In this document: piece by piece, positions 36,774 to 44,958 of the stretch
Layout: each line of letters begins with the position of its first letter
How positions within the stretch are numbered: the first letter of the stretch is position 1
From: Planctomyces sp. SH-PL62
Lineage (GTDB): Bacteria; Planctomycetota; Planctomycetia; Planctomycetales; Planctomycetaceae
Reading direction: 5' to 3'
NCBI GenBank assembly: GCA_945893045.1
Contig: CAMDEA010000027.1
Span: 1 to 60,645 of the forward strand
DNA: 60,645 nucleotides
The notes under the pieces: model-generated
Databases searched by the model: none
Told to the model about the DNA's origin: nothing
Seen by the model: only the letters and a program-made list of their open reading frames with translations
Program-made: the position numbers and the translations under genes

Positions 36774-37046
36774 ATGATGGCAACATTACCTCTGTCAACT
36801 ACGGAAGGACGCAAAGCCCGCGAGCTTGCAGGGCTGATTGCTGAAACTGGAGATGTTGGTCTTTGGCGCGATCTCATGGCACTCTACTCCTCCACGTCGT
36901 CCCCGACCGCCAAATCGGAAGTCATCCGAATTGCAGCGTCATTCGTAGGCGCAGCCGAAAATTTCTTGGACTCAGCGACCGTCACGAGCTGGAGACTCGA
37001 ACTCAATGGCAAAGTGCTTGATCAACAGCAGCGCGGACAACTCTAG
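36774..37046 (+). CDS. Small hypothetical protein
   Basis: A 90-residue open frame has GGAAAAGGAAC directly before ATGATGGC. The predicted protein (MMATLPLSTTEGRKARELAG, then VGLWRDLMALYSSTSSP) is mostly helical with no signal peptide or membrane segment. I do not recognise it. The good ribosome-binding site and the fit in the gap between the WD40 and kinase genes make it plausible. Confidence 0.45.
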   Translation: MMATLPLSTTEGRKARELAGLIAETGDVGLWRDLMALYSSTSSPTAKSEVIRIAASFVGAAENFLDSATVTSWRLELNGKVLDQQQRGQL

Positions 37047-37134
37047 GAGACATCGCTTGCTTCTCGCGCCGCCGAGTTTATGTTGCCTTGCCTTGATCGC
37101 CTCTCCCAAGTCGCTCGAACCCCGCAGGTGGAAC

Positions 37135-40100
37135 ATGTCGGATGCGAAACTGATCGCTCATGACGAATTGACGCACGACGATTGGGCCGCGTTGTCGGAG
37201 GCGGTCTTGCAGTTTGAGGCTCTGTGGCAGCAGGCAAGCTCGCCATCGATTCGGCCGTTCTTGCGATCCGAAGGAGACCCGTTGCGGCTGCGGCTGTTGA
37301 TCGAACTGGCGCGGGTCGATCAGGAACGTCGTTGGGAGCGGGGTGATCGCAAGCAGGTCGAAGATTATTTGAAGGACTGGCCGGAACTTGGTGGCACACC
37401 GCGCGCATTGGCGGAGTTGTTGCAGTCCGAATGTTTGACGCGGTTCTGTCTGGACGATCCTCCGGGAGCGGCGGAGGTCAGCCGGCGGTTTCCGCAACTC
37501 GCCGATCAAGTGGATCTCGAACAACTGCGTGTTCAAGCCGCCAACGAGAATCGCCCCGGTTCCACCGAGCAGAATGAAGCCACCGCGACATTCCGCCCGG
37601 CGCGGCGGCCGGATTCGGCGGACGCGCCGCGAGGCGGGGCCTCGCTCGGTCCAACGCGGCTTCGCTCCGGGCCGCGCATCGGGCACATGACCGGGCAGCG
37701 GTTTGGCCGTTATGAGATTCGCCGCCTGATCGCCACGGGCGGGATGGGTGTCGTTTACGAAGCGCGTGACACCGAGTTGAACCGCATCGTGGCCTTGAAG
37801 ATTCCGCGCGCCGACATGCTGCACGATCGCACGGCCATGCAGCGGTTTTTCAACGAAGCTCGCGCGGCGGCCGCGATTCGGCATCCGCATGTCTGTCCGA
37901 TCTTCGATGTCGGCGAAGTCGAGGGGCAGCAGTTCCTGACAATGCCGCTGGTCGAAGGCGTGTCGCTCTCGGCCTGGTTGGAGAACCGCACCGCCGCGCC
38001 GCGCGAGGCGGTCGAGATCATTCGCAAGCTGGCCTCGGCCGTGCAGGCAGTGCATGACGCCGGGATTCGGCATCGGGACATCAAGGCGTCCAACGTGATG
38101 ATCGACCAGCGCGGCGAGCCGATTCTGATGGACTTCGGACTCGCGCGCGTCCCGCAGACGGGCGAGCAACTCACGCATTCCGGCTCGCTGATCGGCACGC
38201 CGGCGTACATGGCTCCCGAACAGATTCACGACGGAGCCACCGGCGGCGACGAACGGAGCGACGTCTACAGCCTGGGCGTGCTGCTGTTTCAACTGCTGAC
38301 CGGCCGCCTGCCGTTTGAAGGCCCGATCACCCGCGTCCTGGTCGAGATCGCCACGCGCGAACCGCCGTCCGTGCAGTCGCTGCGTCCCGACGTCGATCCC
38401 ACCCTCGCGGCCCTCTGCCACAAAGCGATGTCGCGCAACCCAACGGATCGCTTCCAAACCGCAAGAGATTTTGAAGTCGCCGTAGGTCAGGCTTTCCAGC
38501 CTGCCCCGATCGCTCACCAGCCCCCGCTCTCGCCATCAACGCCCCCCGCTCCAAACGCTCACAAACTCTCTGCATCTCAATCAAACCCTGACGTCCCCAG
38601 CAAACAAGATCAGACGATGACGGCAGAGGGCCCACCGGACGCGAAACCCGCGTTGGGCGTCGGTGGCCGTTCGGGTCAGGCTGGAAAGCCTGACCTACGT
38701 TGGATTGCCGCCGCGGCGTTCGTCGTCCTGGCCGGCATCGTCATTCGCGTCGCGACCGACAACGCAGAACTGGTGATCGTCGCACCGGAGAAAGGGGTCG
38801 AGGTCTCCGTGCGTCAGGTGGCCGGTGGAGACAAAGCCCTTTCGCTGACGACTGGCGAGAACACCGTGCGTGTCCGCTCCGGCGAAGTGGAAGTCGTGCT
38901 GACCGGCGCGAACGCCGACCAATACGAAGTCGGCGACAACCGCATCGTGCTCAAACGCAACGACCGCAAAGTCGTCGAGATCACTCGCCGCCCCGTAGGT
39001 CAGCCTTTCCAGGCTGACCCTTCCGCCCCTGCGAAATCCGCAACCGCAAAAGTCGGCCTGGAAAGGCCGACCTACGGCTGGGACAAACTCGACCCCAAGC
39101 ACATCGCGCCGAGCGAACGAGTGGACCGTCAGCCGGAAGGATTGGTCGCTGTTCTGGGCGAGCACCAGAACCGCGCGTGGTCTGCCATTCGGTACGCGGC
39201 GGTTTCCTTCGATGGTTCGCAATTCGCGATGTCGATTCATGACGGAGCGTACTACTGGAACCGTTCCGATCTCACACGGCCGAAGTTCGTGCATGACGAA
39301 AATTGGGGAGATGCTGGATCAACATTTGTCGCGTTCCTGGGTGATGGCCGAACCGCCTTTCATCGGACGACTGCCGAAGGGCGGTTTGAAATCGGCATCG
39401 CCCCAAAAGGGGACGGCGCGATTGCGTGGACCAGTCTGTATGAGTACGCCTCGCCAGAGCGACTATGGTACGACCTAGTACGCGGAGCCTCGGCATCCAT
39501 CGACGGACGCTGGCTGTCGCATGTGAGTCACGAACGCGGCGTTGACCTCTGGGATGTCTCCAAACCAGAACCAAGGCGCGTCGCGAAGTACGACACGCCG
39601 CAATTGCATTTTCCGATACCCGACCGGTCGTTCTCGCCCGACAGTCGCTGGTTTTGCTACGTCAACGCCAGTGACCTCACGGTACGGATCGTGGACTTGC
39701 AGAGTTCTCCGCCGAGCGAAGTTGCCAAGTTGCAGGCACCGTCGGACGCTCAGGAGGGCGAGCCAGCCAAAGGCATGGTCGCCGCGACATTCATTTCCGA
39801 TGGCCGACTTGCCACCTGCGACGGCAACGGGCGTGTCTGGCTGTGGAACGTCAGTAAAGAACCAACCCGAAGCGGCCTCTCGTTTGTTGCGCACGACCCA
39901 AGCGTTCGAGGATTGATCGCCGCGACACAGGCTCCCGTACTGATTGCCAAGGACAACAGTTCTGGCGGATTCCGAGTCTGGGATTTGTCCGCGGCAGAAC
40001 CCCGCTTGCGTTGCGCTTGGAATTCCAGTTCAACGGGCATGGCAAGCGACGGGCTCGTCACCACAGCAGTCGCGGTGTCACCGGATGGGCGCACGCTGCT

Positions 40101-41166
40101 GACGGGACACCACACCAACGCCCTCCGTTTCTGGGATATCACTGGAGCACAGTCCGTCGAACGCCTGCCGCTCACGCCGAATCCCACCGTGATCACCAGT
40201 GGCTCACACGGAAATCACTCGTATGGCCCGTTCGTGTTGGACGACCTGTTGCTCACCACCGATGAAACTCACCATCCCCGCCTGTGGCAAATCGAAGGCG
40301 ACCGACTCGTGAGTCGTCCCGCTCCCGCCGATGGCGACAAAGTGGTCGGGACACTGTTGGGACATTCCGCCGACGGTCGCTTTCTGGCGGCGAAAGCCGA
40401 GTGGCACCGGCCGTTTCATCTGGCGATCTTCCGCCGGGACGGCAGCCGCTTTGAGGTCGTTCACGACATCGACAAAGAAGACTGCCACAGCGCCGCGCTG
40501 AATCACGACGGCTCGAAGATGGCGATCGGCATTGGCTCAAAACTCGAACTGTGGGACTTTGAAGGGAACCGCTCCCGAAAGCTCGCCGAGACCACGACCA
40601 TCGAAGACAGGTTTCTCCAGATCGAATTTCTCGGCGACGATCGCCTGATCACTCGCAGTCGGAGCAACGTCAGGCCGACCGTGATCCCCCAACTCTGGGA
40701 CATCCAACCGCCGACGATCAAATTGCAGTCGGCCGTCGTGGAAGACACCGTCTTCACTGTCAATCAGTTCGCCCTCGCTCCCGACGGCCAGACGCTCGCG
40801 ACCGCCAAAGGCGAGAGTGCCGTGAAATGCTGGGACTTGCGCACCTCACCGCCGCAGGTGACTCCGGCATTCGCCAATCGCACCGAGCACTACAACGGTG
40901 CCGGCGCGATCGCCTTCTCCCCCGACGGCAGCACGCTCGCCGCGTATGCGCTCCGCGAACCGCGCGACGCCAACAAACGGAGCGACGTCAAAGCGGACCC
41001 AGCAACTCTCGGCTACGGCATCGACCTGATCGAAGTCGCGACCGGCCAGACCAAGCGACGTCTGACCTATCCCGGCCCAGTGCGGAACATCCAATTCACC
41101 CCCGACGGCCAACACCTCGTCACCGCCAACGGCAACAGCACGATCTACGTCGTGCGCTTGCCGTAG
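37135..41166 (+). CDS. Transmembrane Ser/Thr protein kinase with WD40-type C-terminus and REP-derived linkers
   Basis: This protein of about 1343 residues is a Hanks-type kinase. The N-terminal helical region runs to 190. Kinase: ATGGMGVVYEARD near 202, VALKIPR, HRDIKASN with catalytic Asp315, DFGLA at 333-337, and YMAPEQ near 359. One transmembrane helix (AAAAFVVLAGIVIRVATD) lies near 523-541, followed by a beta-rich segment and WD40-like repeats (WLWNVSKEPTRSG, ALRFWDITGAQ, VKCWDLRTSP). The kinase is cytoplasmic and the repeats probably periplasmic. Two REP pairs are in frame: one covers the kinase-to-membrane linker (VGQAFQPAP onward to SGQAGKPDLR), the other follows the beta segment. The TAG stop is the GTAG foot of a third. 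AGGTGG precedes the ATG. Confidence 0.92.
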   Translation: MSDAKLIAHDELTHDDWAALSEAVLQFEALWQQASSPSIRPFLRSEGDPLRLRLLIELARVDQERRWERGDRKQVEDYLKDWPELGGTPRALAELLQSECLTRFCLDDPPGAAEVSRRFPQLADQVDLEQLRVQAANENRPGSTEQNEATATFRPARRPDSADAPRGGASLGPTRLRSGPRIGHMTGQRFGRYEIRRLIATGGMGVVYEARDTELNRIVALKIPRADMLHDRTAMQRFFNEARAAAAIRHPHVCPIFDVGEVEGQQFLTMPLVEGVSLSAWLENRTAAPREAVEIIRKLASAVQAVHDAGIRHRDIKASNVMIDQRGEPILMDFGLARVPQTGEQLTHSGSLIGTPAYMAPEQIHDGATGGDERSDVYSLGVLLFQLLTGRLPFEGPITRVLVEIATREPPSVQSLRPDVDPTLAALCHKAMSRNPTDRFQTARDFEVAVGQAFQPAPIAHQPPLSPSTPPAPNAHKLSASQSNPDVPSKQDQTMTAEGPPDAKPALGVGGRSGQAGKPDLRWIAAAAFVVLAGIVIRVATDNAELVIVAPEKGVEVSVRQVAGGDKALSLTTGENTVRVRSGEVEVVLTGANADQYEVGDNRIVLKRNDRKVVEITRRPVGQPFQADPSAPAKSATAKVGLERPTYGWDKLDPKHIAPSERVDRQPEGLVAVLGEHQNRAWSAIRYAAVSFDGSQFAMSIHDGAYYWNRSDLTRPKFVHDENWGDAGSTFVAFLGDGRTAFHRTTAEGRFEIGIAPKGDGAIAWTSLYEYASPERLWYDLVRGASASIDGRWLSHVSHERGVDLWDVSKPEPRRVAKYDTPQLHFPIPDRSFSPDSRWFCYVNASDLTVRIVDLQSSPPSEVAKLQAPSDAQEGEPAKGMVAATFISDGRLATCDGNGRVWLWNVSKEPTRSGLSFVAHDPSVRGLIAATQAPVLIAKDNSSGGFRVWDLSAAEPRLRCAWNSSSTGMASDGLVTTAVAVSPDGRTLLTGHHTNALRFWDITGAQSVERLPLTPNPTVITSGSHGNHSYGPFVLDDLLLTTDETHHPRLWQIEGDRLVSRPAPADGDKVVGTLLGHSADGRFLAAKAEWHRPFHLAIFRRDGSRFEVVHDIDKEDCHSAALNHDGSKMAIGIGSKLELWDFEGNRSRKLAETTTIEDRFLQIEFLGDDRLITRSRSNVRPTVIPQLWDIQPPTIKLQSAVVEDTVFTVNQFALAPDGQTLATAKGESAVKCWDLRTSPPQVTPAFANRTEHYNGAGAIAFSPDGSTLAAYALREPRDANKRSDVKADPATLGYGIDLIEVATGQTKRRLTYPGPVRNIQFTPDGQHLVTANGNSTIYVVRLP
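38482..38698. repeat. RAYT-family REP units flanking the kinase juxtamembrane linker
   Basis: The left unit 38482-38506 is GTAG, GTCAGGCT, TTCC, AGCCTGCC. The right unit 38674-38698 is inverted and intact. They lie 167 bp apart, in frame, encoding VGQAFQPAP and SGQAGKPDLR. The DNA between encodes a Pro/Ser-rich linker. Confidence 0.9.
38995..39075. repeat. RAYT-family REP pair inside the kinase gene
   Basis: The left unit 38995-39019 has stem GTCAGCCT/AGGCTGAC. The right unit 39051-39075 has stem GTCGGCCT/AGGCCGAC and ends in CTAC. The spacer is 31 bp. Stem differences are compensated on both sides. In-frame product: VGQPFQADPSAPAKSATAK, then VGLERPTYG. Confidence 0.9.
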
Positions 41167-41278
41167 GTCAGGCTTTCCAGCCTGACCCGAACGCTCCACC
41201 GATGCTCCATTCTCACCAGCTTTCATCTACGTTCCGCGCGTGTTGCCCGTTCGGGTCAGGCTGGAAAGCCTGACCTAC
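41163..41278. repeat. REP pair between the kinase and RAYT genes, supplying both stop codons
   Basis: The left unit 41163-41187 and inverted right unit 41254-41278 both have perfect GTCAGGCT/AGCCTGAC stems. The TAG of the left foot (41164-41166) is the kinase stop. The TAG of the right foot, read on the minus strand (41277-41275), is the RAYT stop. The spacer is 66 bp. Confidence 0.95.
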
Positions 41279-41958
41279 AGGGGGATTCGCAGCATCAACG
41301 CCATGTCGGCCGAGAGCGGCTCTCCAAGCGGCCAGACAGAGCGTTTCGAGGCGGAGGACCACGGCCAGTCTTCAGGCCGAGAGCACAGTCCGGCCGCGAC
41401 GGGATTGTTTTCGATGTAGGCGATGATCCGAAAGAACTCGGCCTCGTCGCGCGGCCAATGGTCGTACGATTCGTCTTGCCAGAACACACGGTCTCGTTGC
41501 TGTTGGAGTTTGTTGACTGCAAACGCCACATAGCCCTTCAAGCCTTGCATCAGCTTGCGGTACTTCCACACCGGCGTCAGCAACAGGTGAATATGGTTCG
41601 GCATCACGCAGTACGCGAAGAGCTTGTACCGTTCGGGAACGCCGAACAGGATCGCGTCATGGACCAACTTCGCCACGTCCGATTCGCTCAGGTGCAATGG
41701 TCCGGTCTTCTGACCATCGAGGTAGCCGTCGGTCATCGCGAAGAGGATTTTGGAATGCCTCGTTCGTCTCGCGTGTGGTGTTTCTTTCGGCCGGAGCGGT
41801 TCGCGTTCTAGTTGTTCGCGCTCTCGCAAGAATCGGTCGCGGACTTCTTGCGGAATCGCACCTTTCAAGTTGCAGGTGATGAAGATGGGGAACCCTTCGG
41901 GAATTTGGTGCGGCAGGTGACGCTCGTAGACTTCGCTGGTGGGGTAGGTGGGTGGCAT
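41275..41958 (-). CDS. REP-associated tyrosine transposase (RAYT, Y1/IS200-like)
   Basis: This 227-residue protein has the Y1 transposase fold. The HUH motif is MPNHIHLLL (His122 and His124), and the likely catalytic Tyr is Tyr165 in FWQDESYDHWPRDE. FRIIAYIENNPVAAGLCSRP and DWPWSSA follow, a combination characteristic of RAYTs. HUH enzymes cut single-stranded DNA at hairpin feet through a 5'-phosphotyrosine. It is bracketed by two inverted REP pairs: the 3' pair contains its stop codon and the 5' pair begins 14 bp before its ATG. The same repeat is spread through nearby genes, so it is the likely mobiliser of that family. No strong ribosome-binding site is visible. All catalytic residues appear intact. 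Confidence 0.93.
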   Translation of the reverse strand: MPPTYPTSEVYERHLPHQIPEGFPIFITCNLKGAIPQEVRDRFLREREQLEREPLRPKETPHARRTRHSKILFAMTDGYLDGQKTGPLHLSESDVAKLVHDAILFGVPERYKLFAYCVMPNHIHLLLTPVWKYRKLMQGLKGYVAFAVNKLQQQRDRVFWQDESYDHWPRDEAEFFRIIAYIENNPVAAGLCSRPEDWPWSSASKRSVWPLGEPLSADMALMLRIPL

Positions 41959-41972
41959 GGGGTTGGTCTTTC

Positions 41973-42053
41973 GTAGGTCAGCCTTTCCAGGCTGACCCGA
42001 TCGACGATGAAGTCGTGTTGCCTGTTCGGGTCAGGCTAGAAAGCCTGACCTAC
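41973..42053. repeat. REP pair upstream of the RAYT gene
   Basis: The left unit 41973-41997 has GTAG and stem GTCAGCCT/AGGCTGAC. The inverted right unit 42029-42053 has stem GTCAGGCT/AGCCTGAC with loop TAGA and ends in CTAC. The spacer is 31 bp. With 41163-41278 it brackets the RAYT gene. Confidence 0.95.
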
Positions 42054-42136
42054 GATTTCCATGACTTGCTGGTCCGGGGACTGGTGGATTTACTTTGGCA
42101 TCACAGGTTCACTCAATTCCTGGCGGGGAGGTTCTG

Positions 42137-43696
42137 ATGCCCAGCACAGCTCTTGTTCAAAGTCCGTCGTCGCGATGCGAGTTCGGTATCGCTTGGACGG
42201 ACATCACGCCGCCGGTCGGGATGTATCACCGCATGTGGGGCGCGGCGTCGCATGATCGCTCGACCGGCATTCATCGGCCGTTGCGGGCCACCGCCGTTGT
42301 GATGCGACCGATCGTGGGGCACGTTTCCAACGTGCCCGGCCAGCAAGCAACGGGCACGTTGGAAACGTGCCCCACGAAAACAGTGCTCGTGTCGCTCGAT
42401 CACTGCTTGCTGCGCGCGCCGGAAATGGAAGCGTTGCTCAGCGAGACGTGTCGGCTCACTGGGTTGAGCCGATCCGAGTTGCTGATCACGTTTTCGCACA
42501 CGCACTCGGCGGGATATCTGTCGCGCGACCGTGCCGACTTTCCCGGCGGCGATCTGATCGGGCCGTATCTCGACAGCCTGCCGGGAAAGATCGCGGAAGC
42601 CTTCCGAACCGCGCAGGCGAATGTTCGGCCAGCAACGCTGACGTATGGTTCGACAACCTGCGAGATGGGTTGCCAGCGCGACTACTTCGACGACGAGCGT
42701 GGGCATTATGTCTGCGGCTTCAATCCCGATGCGGCGGAACCGTTGCCACTGAATGTGGTGCGCGTGACCTGTAGGATGGGCACTCTTGCCCGTCCGGATG
42801 GCAACGGCGACGACACGAACAAGGACGGGCAAGAGTGCCCATCCTACGTCGCGACGATCGTCAACTATCCGTGTCACACAACGACGCTGGCTTGGGAGAA
42901 CACGCTGGTCAGTCCTGATTACGTCGGCGCGTTGCGTGAAGTTGTCGAAAGTGAAACGCATGCGCCGTGTCTCTTCCTGCTCGCACCGTGCGGGGACATT
43001 GGACCGCGAGACGGCTATGTCGGCGACGCGTCGATTGCGGATCGCAACGGCCGGCAAGTCGGCTTCGCGGCGTTGAGCGTTCTGGCGGGGATGAATCCCG
43101 CCGAGACCGATCAAGTTTACGTTGGCCCCGTGTATTCCGGAGCGACACTCGGCAATTGGCGGCATCAACCTTGGGACGCCTCGCGACATGCCAGTACCTC
43201 GGTCGCGAAACACGCCGCGCTGGCCGTGCCGCTGCCGTATCTGGCGTCGCTGCCGAAGCTCGCCGAGGCCGAGCCGGTGCATCGCGAGTTGATCGCCGCC
43301 GAACAAGCCGCTCGCGCCGCCGGGCGACTCGATGAAGTCGCGACGTTGCGGGCGAAGGTTGAACGTCAGCGGCGACTGCTGGATCGCATTCGACCGTTGC
43401 CTCAAGGGGAGACGTACCCGTGTCCGGCCTGGGCGTGGCAGTGGGGCGATGCGTTTTGGGTCGCCGTCGAAGGTGAGCCGTATCACTACTTCCAGTCCGA
43501 GTTGTTGCGGCGCTTCCCGAATCGTCCACTGATTGCGATCACGTTGGGCAACGGAACGAATTGCAGTTACCTGCCGACACGCGAGGCGTACTCGAAGCCG
43601 CAGCTCTATCAACCGGAAGTCGCGCTGACGGCTCCGGGAAGTTTGGAGACGTTGACCGATGCGATCGGCCGCCAGTTGGCGGAGTGGGATACGTAG
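42137..43696 (+). CDS. Neutral/alkaline ceramidase N-terminal-domain-like protein with repeat insertions
   Basis: This 519-residue protein contains FGIAWTDITPPVGMYHRMWG at the start, then ITFSHTHSAGYLSRD (the His-x-His metal site), VNYPCHTTTLAWENTLVSPD and FLLAPCGDIGPRDG. This is the order of the neutral ceramidase N-terminal family common in planctomycetes. No signal peptide is evident and activity is unknown. GGGGAGG lies upstream of the ATG at 42137. Two palindromic repeat pairs are in frame: residues about 59-80 (VGHVSNVPGQQATGTLETCP) and 212-237 (RMGTLARPDG to GQECPSY). The TAG stop is the GTAG foot of a third repeat. Confidence 0.8.
   Translation: MPSTALVQSPSSRCEFGIAWTDITPPVGMYHRMWGAASHDRSTGIHRPLRATAVVMRPIVGHVSNVPGQQATGTLETCPTKTVLVSLDHCLLRAPEMEALLSETCRLTGLSRSELLITFSHTHSAGYLSRDRADFPGGDLIGPYLDSLPGKIAEAFRTAQANVRPATLTYGSTTCEMGCQRDYFDDERGHYVCGFNPDAAEPLPLNVVRVTCRMGTLARPDGNGDDTNKDGQECPSYVATIVNYPCHTTTLAWENTLVSPDYVGALREVVESETHAPCLFLLAPCGDIGPRDGYVGDASIADRNGRQVGFAALSVLAGMNPAETDQVYVGPVYSGATLGNWRHQPWDASRHASTSVAKHAALAVPLPYLASLPKLAEAEPVHRELIAAEQAARAAGRLDEVATLRAKVERQRRLLDRIRPLPQGETYPCPAWAWQWGDAFWVAVEGEPYHYFQSELLRRFPNRPLIAITLGNGTNCSYLPTREAYSKPQLYQPEVALTAPGSLETLTDAIGRQLAEWDT
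42313..42376. repeat. In-frame inverted repeat pair in the ceramidase-like gene, family 1
   Basis: 26-bp perfect inverted arms lie at 42313-42338 and 42351-42376. Each is a hairpin with stem GGGCACGTT, loop TCC, stem AACGTGCCC, and they are separated by 12 bp. They encode VGHVSNVPGQQATGTLETCP. Confidence 0.92.
42771..42847. repeat. In-frame inverted repeat pair in the ceramidase-like gene, family 2 (GTAG foot)
   Basis: 25-bp perfect inverted arms lie at 42771-42795 and 42823-42847. Each has GTAG, stem GATGGGCA, loop CTCT, stem TGCCCGTC, and the spacer is 27 bp. They encode RMGTLARPDG and GQECPSY. Confidence 0.93.
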
Positions 43697-43801
43697 CCGT
43701 CACCGCTCCGCGTGACGAGCCGAAGTGTCCCAGGGCTGCGAGTCCGTGAGATGCCCAGCGTGTTCAACAGTCGGCTCGTCACGCGGAGCGGTGACGGCTA
43801 C
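43693..43801. repeat. Inverted repeat pair supplying stop codons of two convergent genes
   Basis: The left unit from 43693 starts GTAGCCGTCACCGCTCCGCG; the inverted right unit ends at 43801 in CTAC. The TAG at 43694-43696 ends the ceramidase-like gene, and the minus-strand TAG at 43800-43798 ends the response-regulator gene. The block lies exactly between the two convergent genes. Confidence 0.95.
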
Positions 43802-44685
43802 TTAAAATCGCGGCGCTTGATGAGCGTGATTTCATTGCCGGTGGCGTTGTGGTGGACTTCGTCCAGAAAGCAATGAATCAGGAGTAGTCCACGTCCGCTG
43901 GACTTGGCGAGGTTGGCGGGGTCGCGCGGATCGAGGAGCGTACTGCGATCGAAGCCGGGGCCATCATCGCGGATGACGAACTTGGCGGACTCACGTGAGA
44001 GGCTCGCCTGCACATGCACCTTGCGGTCGCGAAATTGCGGTTCTTGGGCCGTGCGCAACGCAAAATCGAACCAGTTGTGGCCGTCGCTATTGCGTAGTTC
44101 GGAGCTGAGTTCCAGGTTGCCGTGATAGATCGCGTTGGTCATCGCTTCCGACAGGGCGATGCCCAAACGCAGTTGAGCGGTCTCGTCGCACAACCGCATC
44201 AAGCCGACACAGTCTTGCAAGTGCGACACCAGATGCGGCACCACCGACAGGTCGTTGTCGAGCACAAATCGCAGCTCATTCGTCAGCAGTCCATCAATCA
44301 GTTTCTGATGCCGCGGGTTCGCCTTGGCGATTCCCAAGACCCGTTCCAACGAAGGGACGAGATCGGTTCCGATGCGACGTTTGGGGATGTAGCCGACCGC
44401 TCCACGTTGCAAGGCTTCGGCCGCGACTTCTTCGCTGCCGTATTCCGTGACCAAAATCGTCGGCACACGCGGGAAGCGTTTGCGAATCTGTTCGACCAAT
44501 TCCAAGCCATTCATGACCGGCATCAGCAAGTCGGTGAGCACCGCGTGTGGCGCTTGGCGGCTGATCGCTTCGAGCGCCGCCGCGCCGTTGTCGGCGACGG
44601 TCACTTCAAAGCCGTGAGACTCCAACGTCCCTTTTAAGACCGTGCTTTGAGTGCGACTGTCTTCGACCACCAAGATGCGACTCAT
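43798..44685 (-). CDS. Response regulator receiver fused to a GHKL ATPase (anti-sigma/RsbW-like) domain
   Basis: This 295-residue protein has a receiver domain at 1-120: acidic pocket VVEDS, phospho-acceptor Asp52 in VLTDLLMPVMNG, TEYG and YIPKRR. A C-terminal HATPase_c domain at about 165-290 shows ALSEAMTNAIYHGNLE (N box), DDGPGFD (G1) and GRGLLLIHCF (G2). It has no histidine phospho-acceptor domain, so it looks like a phosphorylation-controlled RsbW-type kinase or anti-sigma factor rather than a sensor kinase. The ATG at 44685 gives the usual MSRILVVEDS start. Its TAG stop lies in a repeat foot. Confidence 0.88.
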   Translation of the reverse strand: MSRILVVEDSRTQSTVLKGTLESHGFEVTVADNGAAALEAISRQAPHAVLTDLLMPVMNGLELVEQIRKRFPRVPTILVTEYGSEEVAAEALQRGAVGYIPKRRIGTDLVPSLERVLGIAKANPRHQKLIDGLLTNELRFVLDNDLSVVPHLVSHLQDCVGLMRLCDETAQLRLGIALSEAMTNAIYHGNLELSSELRNSDGHNWFDFALRTAQEPQFRDRKVHVQASLSRESAKFVIRDDGPGFDRSTLLDPRDPANLAKSSGRGLLLIHCFLDEVHHNATGNEITLIKRRDFK

Positions 44686-44783
44686 GCCGAATGTCCCTGG
44701 CCCGAAAATCCGTGATGCCATTGAAGGGCGGAAGATTAGTGGCGAGTTCTTCGAGCGGAAAGCGCGAAGGGGTCAAGTGCGAA

Positions 44784-44878
44784 GGGTCGGGTGTTCAAAA
44801 TTCAAAATTGGCGGAGGGTGCGTGTTGACGCATTCCAAACCGGTGAACCGCCAATTTTGAATTTTGAACACCCGACCC
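44784..44878. repeat. 31-bp perfect inverted repeat in an intergenic region
   Basis: The arms are 44784-44814 and 44848-44878. Their centre is AT-rich (TTCAAAATTCAAAATTGG) and the ends are GC-rich. They lie in the 273-bp gap between the response-regulator gene and the next plus-strand gene. This is a different family from the GTAG repeats. Confidence 0.92.
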
Positions 44879-44958
44879 CTCCTGCCGACCCCGTCAACCA
44901 ATCGGTCGCTTGAGAATCGTTGGATCGCCCGCGAGAGTACGCCCCGCGAGGAAACACG

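Noticed and set aside
37078..38517. A 479-codon open frame on the minus strand
   Set aside because: It is antisense to the kinase domain and has no recognisable motifs.
33096..42053. The repeats taken as a CRISPR-like array
   Set aside because: Units are in inverted pairs, scattered over kilobases and within genes, without regular spacers or cas genes.
41163..42053. A complete IS200/IS605 insertion sequence
   Set aside because: The protein has RAYT-type residues and is flanked by inverted pairs of the dispersed repeat rather than distinct left and right IS ends; no TnpB gene is present.
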